NCBI RefSeq assembly: GCF_018408575.1
Contig: NZ_AP023418.1
Span: forward strand, 1,826,415 to 1,890,414
Direction: 5' to 3'
DNA length: 64,000 nt
Source: Vescimonas coprocola
Lineage (GTDB): Bacteria; Bacillota; Clostridia; Oscillospirales; Oscillospiraceae
Made by a program: the position numbers and the translations under genes. The notes under the pieces are model-generated. The model did not search any database and was not told the DNA's origin. It saw only the letters and a program-made list of their open reading frames with translations. Of this stretch, positions 23,121 through 32,363 are shown piece after piece (the stretch's first letter is position 1; every line of letters starts with the position of its first letter).

Positions 23121-24503
23121 ATGAACAAAAAACTCGGACACGACGCCATCTACGACGCCCGTGAGCTGGGCGTCCCCCGGATGCTCCTGCTGGGCCTGCA
23201 GCACCTGTTTGCCATGTTCGGCGCTACGGTGCTGGTCCCCATTCTGGTGCAGGGCTACGGTCTGCCCCTGTCCATCCAGACCACGCTGCTGTTTGCCGGT
23301 CTCGGCACGCTGCTGTTCCACGTCTGCACCAAGCTGAAGGTCCCTGCCTTCCTGGGCTCGTCCTTTGCGTATCTGGGCGGCTTCCAGGCCATGGCGACCC
23401 TCAACGCCGGAAGGTACGCCACCATGTCCGACAGTGACAAGCTGGCCTATGCCATGGGCGGCATCGTGGTGGCGGGCCTGCTGTATCTGGTGCTGGCGCT
23501 GCTGTTCAAGCTGGTGGGCGCACAGAAGGTCATGCGGTTCTTCCCCCCCATCGTCACCGGCCCCATGATCATCCTCATCGGTCTGAATCTGGCGGGGACT
23601 GCCGTCAGCAATGCTAGCACCTGCTGGTGGCTGGCGCTGGTGGCCATCGGCATCATCATCGTGGCCAACATCTGGGGCAAGGGTATGGTGAAGATCATCC
23701 CCATCCTGCTGGGTGTGGTAGGCAGTTATCTGGTGGCGCTGGTGGCTACCCTCTGCGGTGCTCAGCTGCCGGATGCCAACGGCGTCATGCAGCCCCTCAT
23801 CAACTTCTCCGCTGTGAAGAGTGCCAGCTTCGTCGGCCTACAGCAGTTTGTGCTGGCAAAGTTCGACCTCACCGCCATTCTGGTGATGGCCCCCATCGCC
23901 ATTGCCGCCATGATGGAGCACATCGGTGATATCTCTGCCATCTCCTCCACCACCGGCAAGAACTTCATCGCCGACCCCGGCCTGCACCGGACCCTGCTGG
24001 GCGACGGTCTGGCCACCGCTCTGGCCGGCGCCTTCGGCGGCCCCGCCAACACCACCTACGGTGAGAACACCGGCGTGCTGGCTCTGTCCAAGGTCTACGA
24101 TCCCCGTGTCGTGCGTCTGGCAGCCGTCTACGCCATCATTCTCTCCTTCTCCCCCAAGTTCGATGCGCTGGTCAACTCCATCCCCACCGCCATCGTGGGC
24201 GGCGTCAGCTTCATCCTGTACGGCATGATCTCCGCCGTGGGCGTGCGGAATGTGGTGGAGAACCGGGTGGACCTCACCAAGTCCCGCAACCTCATCATCG
24301 CCGCCGTCATCTTCGTCTGCGGACTGGGCTTCAGCGCTACCGGCGGCATCACCTTCACCGTGGGCAGCGCCAGCATCACCCTGACGGGTCTGGCCATCGC
24401 CGCCCTGGCGGGTGTGATCCTCAACGCCGTTCTGCCCGGCAACGACTATCGGTTCGGTACCGATCCCGTGGGCGATAAGTCCGCCGACCTGGGCTCCTAT
24501 TGA
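23121..24503 (+). CDS. uraA: Uracil permease (NCS2 family)
   Basis: 460 residues with about 14 hydrophobic segments. UraA-type motifs: GLQHLFAMFGATVLVPIL at the start, SSFAYLGGFQA, the substrate motif MEHIGDISAIS (Glu and His that contact uracil) and GGPANTTYGENTGVLAL with the second essential glutamate. It imports uracil with protons. AGAGGAAC precedes the ATG. The upstream leader peptide and terminator indicate pyrimidine-controlled attenuation. A strong terminator follows. Confidence 0.94.
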   Translation: MNKKLGHDAIYDARELGVPRMLLLGLQHLFAMFGATVLVPILVQGYGLPLSIQTTLLFAGLGTLLFHVCTKLKVPAFLGSSFAYLGGFQAMATLNAGRYATMSDSDKLAYAMGGIVVAGLLYLVLALLFKLVGAQKVMRFFPPIVTGPMIILIGLNLAGTAVSNASTCWWLALVAIGIIIVANIWGKGMVKIIPILLGVVGSYLVALVATLCGAQLPDANGVMQPLINFSAVKSASFVGLQQFVLAKFDLTAILVMAPIAIAAMMEHIGDISAISSTTGKNFIADPGLHRTLLGDGLATALAGAFGGPANTTYGENTGVLALSKVYDPRVVRLAAVYAIILSFSPKFDALVNSIPTAIVGGVSFILYGMISAVGVRNVVENRVDLTKSRNLIIAAVIFVCGLGFSATGGITFTVGSASITLTGLAIAALAGVILNAVLPGNDYRFGTDPVGDKSADLGSY

Positions 24504-24518
24504 TCCCCATCTTTTTCC

Positions 24519-24577
24519 ATACACGGCACAGGGCCGGAGCGGGATACCGCTCCGGCCCTGTGCCGTGTATTTTTTCT
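24519..24577. terminator. Very long terminator after uraA
   Basis: A 23-bp near-perfect stem (24519-24541 with 24548-24570, arm ATACACGGCACAGGGCC...) followed by TTTTTT on the plus strand. It lies between convergent uraA and the MATE gene. Confidence 0.9.
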
Positions 24578-25980
24578 TATTGCAACGTTTCCTTGGGAAG
24601 CCAGCGCTTGCCGGCCAGACGGATCAGGAAGCAGATGCCGCACACACCCAGCTGCAGGGCCATGGCCACCCAGACACCCACAAGACCCCACTTGGCCGCC
24701 AGAATGGCCGATAGCGGCACACGGATGCCCCACATGGTGCCGAAATTCAGCAGCATAGGCACCAACGTGCTGCCGGTTCCCTGAAACACGCCGCTGGCCA
24801 CGATGGAGGCACCGAACAGCGGCTCCGCGAATGCCTCGATCCGCAGCACCCGCACGCCCAGCTCAATGACGGCCTCGTCCACCGCCATCATGCCGATCAT
24901 GGCCGGGGCCAGCACATACAGCAGCGTCCCCGTGATCACCATCAGGCCCATGCCCAGCGCCACCGTCAGCCAGCCCAGCCGATAGGTCAGATCCTTCCGC
25001 CCGGCGCCTACGCTCTGGCCCACCAGCGTGGAGGCCGCCGCCTGCACGCCAAAGGCGGACATATAGCAGAGACTCTCCGCCGTTATGGCGAAGGAGTTGG
25101 CCGCCGTGGCGATGATGCCCAGCGGGGCCACGATGGCGGTAGTCACCATCCGGGCGGTGGAAAGAATGGTGCGCTCGCCCATGACGGGAGCCGAGATAGA
25201 CAGGCAGCGCTTCAGCTGTGCCGCCGTAAACCGTGCCTTTTCGCCCCGCCGCAGGTGCAGCTCCGGCGACCGCACCAGCAGGATATAGACCAGCACCACC
25301 GCAATGACCACCTGCGACAGTGCCGTTCCCATGGAGGCACCCAGAACCCCCAGACCGAAGCCCGGCAGCGTCACCCCCAGCACCCGCAGCGTTCCGCTGG
25401 GGAAGATGAGGAAGGCGTTGAACACCACGTCCAGCAGGCACATCACCACCATGCAGATGCCGGGGGTTTTCATATTGCCCGCCGAACGCAGCAGTCCGCC
25501 GCAGAGGTTATTCATCTGCATGAAGGGCAGCGACAGAACATATACCAGAAAGTAGGCGCTGGCATCCTGCCAGATGGCGGGGTCTGCCCGCAGCCAGCGA
25601 GGCAGATTCCCGGTGATGCCCAGCGCTATGGCCATCATCACAAGGCTGAAGGCCATGCACACCAGAAAGGCCAGCTTCATGATGCCGCGGGCTTTCTCCG
25701 ACTGTCTGGCTCCCAGCGCCTGCGCCACCGCCACGTTAAAGCCGATGGTCAGCGCAATGCACAGATCGCCGAAGAGCCACGAGGTGGTCGCCACCACACC
25801 GATAGCGGCGGAGGCATTGGAGCCCAGCTGGCCCACCATGGCCGTGTCAATATACTGCATCACCACGGAGGAGATCTGGGCCAGAATGGCCGGCCAACTC
25901 AGCTGAGCGATCAGCAGCAGCAGCTCCCGTGTAGAGATGGGCTGTCCGCTCTGTAATTTTTTCAATCCTTCACCCTGCAT
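24577..25980 (-). CDS. MATE-family multidrug efflux protein
   Basis: 467 residues, about 12 membrane helices in two related halves. LSWPAILAQISSVVMQYIDT, AMVGQLGSNASAAIGV and the second-half ISAPVMGERTILS and AASTLVGQSVGAGRKD fit the DinF/NorM-like MatE fold. It exports cationic compounds against Na+ or H+. GGAGGG lies before the ATG. A promoter lies 30-60 bases upstream. Substrates cannot be read from sequence. Confidence 0.92.
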   Translation of the reverse strand: MQGEGLKKLQSGQPISTRELLLLIAQLSWPAILAQISSVVMQYIDTAMVGQLGSNASAAIGVVATTSWLFGDLCIALTIGFNVAVAQALGARQSEKARGIMKLAFLVCMAFSLVMMAIALGITGNLPRWLRADPAIWQDASAYFLVYVLSLPFMQMNNLCGGLLRSAGNMKTPGICMVVMCLLDVVFNAFLIFPSGTLRVLGVTLPGFGLGVLGASMGTALSQVVIAVVLVYILLVRSPELHLRRGEKARFTAAQLKRCLSISAPVMGERTILSTARMVTTAIVAPLGIIATAANSFAITAESLCYMSAFGVQAAASTLVGQSVGAGRKDLTYRLGWLTVALGMGLMVITGTLLYVLAPAMIGMMAVDEAVIELGVRVLRIEAFAEPLFGASIVASGVFQGTGSTLVPMLLNFGTMWGIRVPLSAILAAKWGLVGVWVAMALQLGVCGICFLIRLAGKRWLPKETLQ

Positions 25981-26010
25981 TCTGCACCCTCCTTCATGGT
26001 TGTAAGCTCC

Positions 26011-26039
26011 ATTCTAACGCAGGGATGCGGCAGTTGCAA
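26011..26039 (-). promoter_or_regulatory. Promoter of the MATE gene
   Basis: On the minus strand: -35 TTGCAA (26034-26039), -10 TAGAAT (26011-26016), spacing 17. Confidence 0.7.
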
Positions 26040-26079
26040 CCCCCTATTTTGCGGTTTTTCCTGCTTTTTTGCGAAAAAG

Positions 26080-26350
26080 CATCCCGTGTGCCGCAGCACA
26101 CGGGATGGAAAGTCAGCAAAAAGCTTCTGACCGCTCCGGAAAGGCCATGCAGACCGTTGGGCCCGTCAAAAGCCTCGCAGAGTTCGCCGCCCGCAGGCGG
26201 CGAAAAGCTCTGCTCCATTTTGGCTGACGACCGGTGCGTCAGTCAAAATACCGCTCAGACCGCAAGTGTGGAATTTCTGCGGTCTGACGCAGAAATGATG
26301 CACGCAGCGGGCTGGGGCCTTTGGTGCAAGATCCAATGGATCTTGCACCA
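26080..26350 (-). repeat. Intergenic repeat family 1, copy 2
   Basis: Second copy on the opposite strand. Read leftward it starts with a 14-bp hairpin TGGTGCAAGATCCA/TGGATCTTGCACCA (26322-26350), has the conserved blocks CTGCGTGCATCATTT, GAAATTCCACACTTGCGG, GGTATTTTGACTGACG and TTTTCGCCGCCTGCGGGCGG, and ends with a terminator CATCCCGTGTGC/GCACACGGGATG (26080-26107) followed by CTTTTT. Only one terminator copy is present here. The stretch 25981-26355 holds this repeat and the MATE promoter, no gene. Confidence 0.75.
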
Positions 26351-26355
26351 GATTT

Positions 26356-26679
26356 TTAGAACGACACCGTCAACAGCATCTTGAACCGCTCCTGCCCGTA
26401 CACCGCATGGGGGATATCCTTGGGCATGATCAGCGTCTCGCCCTGAGACACCAGAAAGACCTCGCCGCCCACGGTGAAGCGGCCGGTACCCTCCAACACC
26501 GTCACCATGGCGTCGCCGCCGGCAGCATGGGTGCTGATTTCCTCGTCCTTTTCAAAGGCAAAGAGGGTCATGCTGAGCTTGCTGTTCTGCACCAGTGTGC
26601 GGCTGACGATCTGGCCGTCCTGATAGTCCACCTGCTCCGCCATGTGCAGAACCTTCTGCTTTTCAATATTCTTATACAT
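26356..26679 (-). CDS. Cupin-domain protein
   Basis: 107 residues, a single small beta-barrel. The first cupin motif is degenerate (DEEISTHAAGGDAMVTVLEG, one clear His) and the second reads GETLIMPKDIPHAVYG with one His. The predicted role is metal-bound small-molecule binding or isomerisation; the substrate is unknown. GGAGGAACACC precedes the ATG. The gene ends only 6 bases from the family 1 repeat. Confidence 0.88.
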   Translation of the reverse strand: MYKNIEKQKVLHMAEQVDYQDGQIVSRTLVQNSKLSMTLFAFEKDEEISTHAAGGDAMVTVLEGTGRFTVGGEVFLVSQGETLIMPKDIPHAVYGQERFKMLLTVSF

Positions 26680-26732
26680 AATGGTGTTCCTCCCACAAAA
26701 TAATAATGAAAGTAGTATGGCCCGGTGCGTCG

Positions 26733-27311
26733 TTAAAAATCCAGCTTTGTCCGGACGCAGATCTCACGAATTTTGGCCTGTAAGCGCTTGAGATCCTCGA
26801 AAGTCTCCGGCTTCTTGCCGGGGTCCCGCAGCAGGGCCGCCGGGTGGTACATGGCCATCTTTTCTATGCCGTCCTGCCGGAAAAACAGGCCGTGCTCCTG
26901 CGTGATGCGGAAATCAGGCTTGATAAGCTCCATGGCGCTGATGCGCCCCAGACACACCAGGATTTTCGGCTGCATCAGCTCCATTTGCCGCCGCAGATAG
27001 CCGCTGCACGCCTCCTTCTCGGTGTTCAGCGGGTCCCGGTTTTGGGGCGGGCGGCACTTGACACTGTTGGTGATATAGATGCGCTCACGGGACAGGCCGA
27101 TCATTTGCAGCATATCGTCCAGCAGCTTCCCGGCCCGGCCCACAAAGGGCTCCCCCTGCTTGTCCTCGTTGGCGCCGGGGGCCTCCCCCACCAGCAGCAC
27201 CTCCGCCGCCGGATCGCCCACGCCGAACACCACCTGGGTCCGCTCCTGGGCCAGACTGCACGCCCGGCAGACCAGACACCGCTGCCGCAGCTGTTCCCAC
27301 TGCTGATCCAT
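26733..27311 (-). CDS. Family 4 (iron-sulfur) uracil-DNA glycosylase
   Basis: 192 residues. [19 protein letters not shown] supplies two of four cluster cysteines; the catalytic motif [20 protein letters not shown] follows; [16 protein letters not shown] holds the third and [14 protein letters not shown] the fourth. The late motif [13 protein letters not shown] is the Hx3 loop. It removes uracil arising from cytosine deamination. Start ATG at 27311. The neighbours are not repair genes. Confidence 0.94.
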   Translation of the reverse strand: MDQQWEQLRQRCLVCRACSLAQERTQVVFGVGDPAAEVLLVGEAPGANEDKQGEPFVGRAGKLLDDMLQMIGLSRERIYITNSVKCRPPQNRDPLNTEKEACSGYLRRQMELMQPKILVCLGRISAMELIKPDFRITQEHGLFFRQDGIEKMAMYHPAALLRDPGKKPETFEDLKRLQAKIREICVRTKLDF

Positions 27312-27470
27312 GGCCGCTCCTCCTCTCTCACATTCGATAGTACCATCGATATCAGGCGCATTGACCCTTGCTTATCGACGGTATCAGCATAGCAGAAAAA
27401 AATGGCTTTGGCAAGTGGGGATACCCACTCTCCTCCGGGACACACTGTCTCCAGAAAGGAGACGCTGCCC

Positions 27471-28010
27471 ATGTACCTCTGGAGCTTTCTGACCTACGGC
27501 TTTCTGGGCTATCTGCTGGAGAAGGTCTATGCCCTTGTCACCCGTTCCCGCCACACCATCCGCAAGGGGTATCTGCTGCTGCCGGTGTGTCCGGTGTACG
27601 GCCTTGCCATGCTGGCGGTGCTGGCTCTGCCGCCGGATATGACGGACACCTTCTGGCACTTGGCCCTCTATGGCGGACTCACCGCCACGGCGGTGGAATA
27701 CGCTGTCCATTTCTGCTGCGATAGACTGCTGGGGGTCATGTTCTGGGACTACTCCTCCACCAAAATGGACCTGAACCGCCGGGTGTGCCTGCCCTTTGCC
27801 CTGATCTGGGGGCCGCTGGCGGCCGTGACCGCCCGCTATATCCACCCCCTGCTGCGGCCATGGCTTACCGCCGTGCCGCCGTGGCTGACGCTGGCAGTGT
27901 GGCTGCTGCTGACCGTCGACAGCTTTTTCACCGTCCGTCTGCTGCTTCAATATCACGACATCGATCTGCTGGGCTGGAAAAACCTCCTGCGCCGCCGCTC
28001 CGCCGCCTGA
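27471..28010 (+). CDS. CmpB-like putative ABC transporter permease (PF06541)
   Basis: 179 residues from ATG 27471, with AAAGGAG 9 bases upstream; a longer frame upstream is unsupported. About five membrane helices. LWSFLTYGFLGYLLEKVY at the start, RKGYLLLPVCPVYGLAML and the conserved RLLGVMFWDYSSTKMDLNRRVCLPFALIWG segment are characteristic of the DUF1113/CmpB family, common in gut Firmicutes and called a putative permease. No ATPase lies nearby, so the transporter label is weak. Confidence 0.8.
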   Translation: MYLWSFLTYGFLGYLLEKVYALVTRSRHTIRKGYLLLPVCPVYGLAMLAVLALPPDMTDTFWHLALYGGLTATAVEYAVHFCCDRLLGVMFWDYSSTKMDLNRRVCLPFALIWGPLAAVTARYIHPLLRPWLTAVPPWLTLAVWLLLTVDSFFTVRLLLQYHDIDLLGWKNLLRRRSAA

Positions 28011-28055
28011 CCTCTCCGTTCACAAATCGTTTACACGGTGCCGCTCCATTTGTTC

Positions 28056-28084
28056 TTGACGATGCTTCCATTCCGTGGTAATAT
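28056..28084 (+). promoter_or_regulatory. Promoter of the marR-ABC operon
   Basis: -35 TTGACG (28056-28061), -10 TAATAT (28079-28084), spacing 17, immediately followed by two palindromic operators. Confidence 0.8.
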
Positions 28085-28111
28085 TTAGCACGCTAACATT
28101 TAGCCAGCTAA
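28085..28111 (+). promoter_or_regulatory. Tandem palindromic operators, probably for the MarR repressor
   Basis: TTAGCACGCTAA (28085-28096) and TTAGCCAGCTAA (28100-28111), both TTAGC-N2-GCTAA, centres 15 bases apart, starting right after the -10 box. A repressor bound here would block the start site; MarR-family autoregulation is the natural reading. Confidence 0.75.
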
Positions 28112-28135
28112 CGATTCAGAGAGGAGCGATTTACC

Positions 28136-28591
28136 TTGAGTAGTACCTGTCAGAGCGATCATCTGGGGCGGCTGCTAGGTCAGTGCGAGCACCGGATGCG
28201 GATGGTCATGGATCGCTCGCTGCGGCAGTACGGCGTCACTCCGGTCCAGTGCCGGGCGCTGATGTACCTGCACCGCCAGCCGGAGCCGGTGACCCAGCGG
28301 CAGCTGGAGCAGTATATGGCCGTGAAGCCTTCCACCATCAACGGCATCGTGGGCCGTCTGGAGGAGAAGGGCCTTCTCACCAGAGATGCCTGCCAGCAGG
28401 ACGCCCGGTGCCGTGTTCTCCGGCTGACGGAGGAGGGCCGCCGCTTCCGCAGCGACTTTATCCGCATCGCACAGAAGACCAACCGGCAGATGGAACAGGG
28501 CTTCTCCCCAGAGGAACTGGCCACCCTGCACCGCTATCTGGAACGGGTGGCGCAAAATCTCGCAGCGCAAATGGAGGAAACCGAACTATGA
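28136..28591 (+). CDS. MarR-family transcriptional regulator
   Basis: 151 residues from a TTG start; GAGAGGAG lies 8 bases upstream, which decides for TTG over the internal ATG codons. Winged-helix domain: QLEQYMAVKPSTINGIVGRLEEKGLLTR is the recognition helix and wing region, and GYG-like CRVLRLTEEGR follows. It acts as a dimer on palindromic DNA, here probably the two operators in its own leader. It overlaps the first ABC gene by ATGA, so it controls an exporter. Confidence 0.93.
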   Translation: MSSTCQSDHLGRLLGQCEHRMRMVMDRSLRQYGVTPVQCRALMYLHRQPEPVTQRQLEQYMAVKPSTINGIVGRLEEKGLLTRDACQQDARCRVLRLTEEGRRFRSDFIRIAQKTNRQMEQGFSPEELATLHRYLERVAQNLAAQMEETEL

Positions 28592-30363
28592 TACGCAAGC
28601 TTGCCCCGTATACCAAGGGGTATCGGGTCTACATCCTGCTGGGCATCCTCTGCTCGGCAGGCGAAGCGGTGCTGGAGCTGATGCTGCCCAAGGCCATGAG
28701 CAACATCGTGGACTACGGCATCGGCGGCAACGGCGGCGCCGGAGACCGCAGCTACATCCTTACCATGGGCCTGAAGATGGTGCTGATGGCCCTGATCTGT
28801 CTGGCGCTGGGCGTGGGCGCAGCAGCGCTGGCCGCCAAGGCCGGCATGGGCTTCGGCGCCAACGTCCGTGACGCAGAGTACCGGCAGGTACAGCGCTTCT
28901 CCTTTTCCAACATCGAGCACTTTTCCACTGCCTCCCTCATCACCCGGCTCACCAACGACGTCTCGTCGGTGCAGATGACCCTGATGATGGGGATGCGGAT
29001 GCTGGTAAGGGCTCCGGTGATGCTCATCACCGCTCTGGTGATGGCCCTTCGCATCAGTCTGCAGCTGAGCCAGATCTTTCTGGTGATCCTGCCGCTGCTG
29101 GCACTGATGGTGTTCATCATACTGCGGTATGTGGGGCCCTTTTTCACCTCCCTGCAAAAGGCCACCGACGGACTGAATCTGGTGGTGCAGGAGGATCTGA
29201 ATGCCATCCGTGTGGTGAAGTCTTTCGTCCGGGAGGACCGGGAGAAGGAGAAATTCTTCCAGCGCAGCGAGACGCTCCGCCAGACGGCGGAGCGGGCCTT
29301 CGGCTTCGTGGTGACCTTCATCCCCATGGTGAACCTCATTATGGGCGGCACCATCGTATCCATCATGTGGCTGGGCGGTCACTATGTGGCCGGCGGCCAG
29401 ATGCTCTCCGGCGACCTGCTGGCCTTCTTCACCTACGCCTCCGAAATTCTCATGGCCCTGATGATGGTGGCCATGGTGATGATGGTGCTGACCCGCTCCA
29501 TCGCCTGCGGCAAGCGCATTGTGGAGGTGCTGGAGGAGCAGCCGGAGATCACCGACGACGATGCCGTGAAGGAGATCGCCGACGACGGCACCAAGAGGGA
29601 GCTTTCCCTCTCCGACGGTTCCATCCGCTTTGACCACGTTTACTTCAAATACCATCCCGACAGCGCCGAGTGGAACCTGACGGATATCGACTTCTCCATT
29701 GCCAGCGGTATGACCGTGGGTATTCTGGGCGGCACCGGCAGCGCCAAGAGCACACTGGTGAGCCTGATCCCCCGGCTGTATGAGGCCACGGAGGGGGCCG
29801 TCTATGTAGGCGGTCACAACGTCAAGGACTACACCATGGAGACGCTGCGGGAGGGCTGCGCCATGGTGCTGCAGAAGAACACTCTGTTCTCCGGCACCAT
29901 CCGGGATAACCTCCGCTGGGGCGACGAGAATGCCACCGACCAGGAGATGGAGGCCGCCTGCCGCATGGCCTGCGCCGACGAGTTCATCTCCCGGATGCCC
30001 GACGGCTACGACACCCGCATCGAGCAGGGCGGCACCAATGTCTCCGGCGGGCAGAAGCAGCGCCTGTGCATCGCACGGGCCATTCTCCGCAAGCCCAAGG
30101 TGCTGATCCTGGACGACTCCACCTCCGCCGTGGACACCGCTACCGACGCCAAGATCCGTGCGGCGCTGAAGGAGGCGCTGCCCGGCTCCACCAAGCTTAT
30201 CATCGCCCAGCGCATCTCCTCCGTTATGGACGCCGATATGATCCTTGTGCTGGACGACGGCAAAATTTCCGGCATAGGTACCCATGAACAGCTGATGGCG
30301 TCCAATCAGATCTATCGGGAAGTCTATCAGTCTCAGCAGGAAGGGGTGAGCATCGATGGCTGA
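28588..30363 (+). CDS. ABC exporter half-transporter, subunit A
   Basis: 591 residues; start ATG 28588 overlaps the marR stop. Six membrane helices in the first 310 residues, then an ATPase domain. Walker A reads GGTGSAKST, with Ala where the second invariant Gly normally stands, as often seen in one half of heterodimeric exporters. The signature is NVSGGQKQR and the Walker B KVLILDDST ends in Asp-Ser instead of Asp-Glu, so this half probably carries the degenerate site. It works with the next gene as a multidrug-type pump. Confidence 0.93.
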   Translation: MIRKLAPYTKGYRVYILLGILCSAGEAVLELMLPKAMSNIVDYGIGGNGGAGDRSYILTMGLKMVLMALICLALGVGAAALAAKAGMGFGANVRDAEYRQVQRFSFSNIEHFSTASLITRLTNDVSSVQMTLMMGMRMLVRAPVMLITALVMALRISLQLSQIFLVILPLLALMVFIILRYVGPFFTSLQKATDGLNLVVQEDLNAIRVVKSFVREDREKEKFFQRSETLRQTAERAFGFVVTFIPMVNLIMGGTIVSIMWLGGHYVAGGQMLSGDLLAFFTYASEILMALMMVAMVMMVLTRSIACGKRIVEVLEEQPEITDDDAVKEIADDGTKRELSLSDGSIRFDHVYFKYHPDSAEWNLTDIDFSIASGMTVGILGGTGSAKSTLVSLIPRLYEATEGAVYVGGHNVKDYTMETLREGCAMVLQKNTLFSGTIRDNLRWGDENATDQEMEAACRMACADEFISRMPDGYDTRIEQGGTNVSGGQKQRLCIARAILRKPKVLILDDSTSAVDTATDAKIRAALKEALPGSTKLIIAQRISSVMDADMILVLDDGKISGIGTHEQLMASNQIYREVYQSQQEGVSIDG

Positions 30364-32254
30364 ACAGAAAAATTCCATGCCGCCCCGCCGTCCCGGCGGA
30401 CCCGGCCACGGCCCCCGCAGCCACGGCTATCAGCGGCCCCAGGACCTGCGGGGTACGGTGAAGAAGCTGCTGCACTATGTGGGCCGCTATAAGGGCCTGC
30501 TGGTACTGGTGGCCATCTGCCTGCTGCTCAGCTCCGTGGGTTCCGTGGCCAGCAGCTACTTCCTCAAGCCCGCCATCAACAACTACATCCTCCCCGGCGA
30601 CTTCGCCGGTCTGCTGAAGCTGCTGGTGCTGATGGGGCTGGTGTTCGTGCTGTCGGCTCTGTGCTCCTATGTGTACTCCCGCATCATGGTGCGGGTGTCC
30701 CAGCGCACGGTGGCCGCCCTGCGTCAGGATCTGTTCGATAAGCTGCAGGGGCTCCCCCTGCGCTACTTCGACACCCACCAGTCCGGCGACCTCATGAGCC
30801 GCTTCACCAACGACATCGACACGGTGTCCGAAATGATCAACAACAGCTTCGCCAATGTGCTGTCCAACTCCCTGACGTTCCTATGCACCATCGGGATGCT
30901 GCTGTACCTGAACTGGGCGCTGACCCTTATCACCTTCGCCTTCCTAGGTCTGATGCTTCTGGTGGTAAAGACCATCGGCAGCCGCAGCCGGGTCAGCTTC
31001 CAGCGGCAGCAGGCCGCTCTGGGCGACCTCAACGGCTACATTGAGGAGATGATCGAGGGCCAGAAGGTTATCAAGGTGTTCCACCACGAGCAGCAGGCCA
31101 TCGACCAGTTCTCCGTCCGCAACGATACCTATCAGACGGCGGCCACCATGGCCCAGACCTATGCCGGATCCATGATGCCCGCCACCGCCAATCTCTCCCG
31201 CATCAACTACGCCGTCACCTGCTGCGTAGGCGGACTGCTGGCCATGGGCGGTGTGTTCGATATCGGCTCTCTGGGTGCCTATCTTCTGTACGTCAAGCAG
31301 GTGTCCCAGCCGGTGAGCCAGATCAGCCAGCAGGTGAACACCATTCTGGCCGCCATGGCCGGTGCCGAGCGCATCTTCGCCGTCATGGAGGTACAGCCGG
31401 AGGAGGACGAGGGCCAGACCACCATCGTCCGGGTGGAGAAAAACGGCGACACCCTCACCGAGGTACCCCAGCGCACCGGACACTGGGCATGGAAGAAGCC
31501 CGACAGCTCCCTGACGGAGCTACGGGGCGACGTGCGCTTCGACCACGTCACCTTCGGCTACGATCCGGATAAGGCGGTGCTCCACGATATCTCCCTCTTT
31601 GCCGAGCCCGGTCAAAAGATCGCCTTCGTGGGCTCCACCGGCGCCGGAAAGACCACCATCACCAACCTCATCAACCGCTTCTACGACATCCAGCAGGGAA
31701 CCATCACCTACGACGGCATCGACGTCCGGGAGATCCGCAAGAACTCTCTGCGGAAGTCGCTGGGCATCGTCCTGCAGGACACCCACCTCTTCACCGGCAC
31801 CATTGCCGACAACATCCGCTACGGCAAGCTGGACGCCACGGATGAGCAGGTCCGGGCCGCCGCCAAGCTGGCTAACGCCGACACCTTCATCCGCCACCTG
31901 CCTCAGGGTTACGACACCGTCATCACCGGTGACGGCGGCAGTCTCAGTCAGGGGGAGCGCCAGCTGCTGGCCATTGCACGGGCCGCCGTGTCCGATCCTC
32001 CGGTGCTGATTCTGGACGAGGCCACCTCCTCCATCGATACCCGCACGGAGAAGCTCATTGAGCAGGGCATGGATTCCCTGATGGAGGGCCGCACGGTGTT
32101 CGTCATTGCCCACCGGCTCTCCACCGTTCGCAACGCACAGGCCATTCTGGTGCTGGAGCAGGGGCAGATCATCGAGCGGGGCAACCACGAGACACTGCTG
32201 GCCCAGAAGGGCAAGTACTATCAGCTGTATACCGGCCAGTCCGAGCTCAGTTGA
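30356..32254 (+). CDS. ABC exporter half-transporter, subunit B
   Basis: 632 residues, overlapping subunit A by 8 bases. A 40-residue Pro/Gly/Arg-rich N-terminal tail precedes six membrane helices. The ATPase has Walker A GSTGAGKTT, signature GSLSQGERQ and Walker B VLILDEATS with the catalytic glutamate, so this half holds the intact Walker motifs. An insert of about 50 residues lies between the membrane and ATPase domains (EVQPEEDEGQTTIVRV to ELRGDV). marR-A-B forms one operon with a terminator behind it. Confidence 0.94.
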   Translation: MAEQKNSMPPRRPGGPGHGPRSHGYQRPQDLRGTVKKLLHYVGRYKGLLVLVAICLLLSSVGSVASSYFLKPAINNYILPGDFAGLLKLLVLMGLVFVLSALCSYVYSRIMVRVSQRTVAALRQDLFDKLQGLPLRYFDTHQSGDLMSRFTNDIDTVSEMINNSFANVLSNSLTFLCTIGMLLYLNWALTLITFAFLGLMLLVVKTIGSRSRVSFQRQQAALGDLNGYIEEMIEGQKVIKVFHHEQQAIDQFSVRNDTYQTAATMAQTYAGSMMPATANLSRINYAVTCCVGGLLAMGGVFDIGSLGAYLLYVKQVSQPVSQISQQVNTILAAMAGAERIFAVMEVQPEEDEGQTTIVRVEKNGDTLTEVPQRTGHWAWKKPDSSLTELRGDVRFDHVTFGYDPDKAVLHDISLFAEPGQKIAFVGSTGAGKTTITNLINRFYDIQQGTITYDGIDVREIRKNSLRKSLGIVLQDTHLFTGTIADNIRYGKLDATDEQVRAAAKLANADTFIRHLPQGYDTVITGDGGSLSQGERQLLAIARAAVSDPPVLILDEATSSIDTRTEKLIEQGMDSLMEGRTVFVIAHRLSTVRNAQAILVLEQGQIIERGNHETLLAQKGKYYQLYTGQSELS

Positions 32255-32279
32255 TGGGGCAGTGAACCTACAGATTCTC

Positions 32280-32324
32280 ATAACAAAGGAGGCCGGACTC
32301 TGTCCGGCCTCCTTTGTTATGGGC
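32280..32324. terminator. Bidirectional terminator
   Basis: An 18-bp stem ATAACAAAGGAGGCCGGA (32280-32297 with 32303-32320) between the convergent exporter and glpK genes. T-rich tracts lie on both sides but are not perfect. Confidence 0.75.
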
Positions 32325-32363
32325 TTATGTATCCATATATGTGTATTCGTCCATGCCCCTCTG

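Noticed and set aside
28534-30378. 614-residue His/Gly-rich antisense frame under the ABC subunit
   Set aside because: Shadow of the exporter gene; His richness comes from reverse-complement of Met/Val codons.
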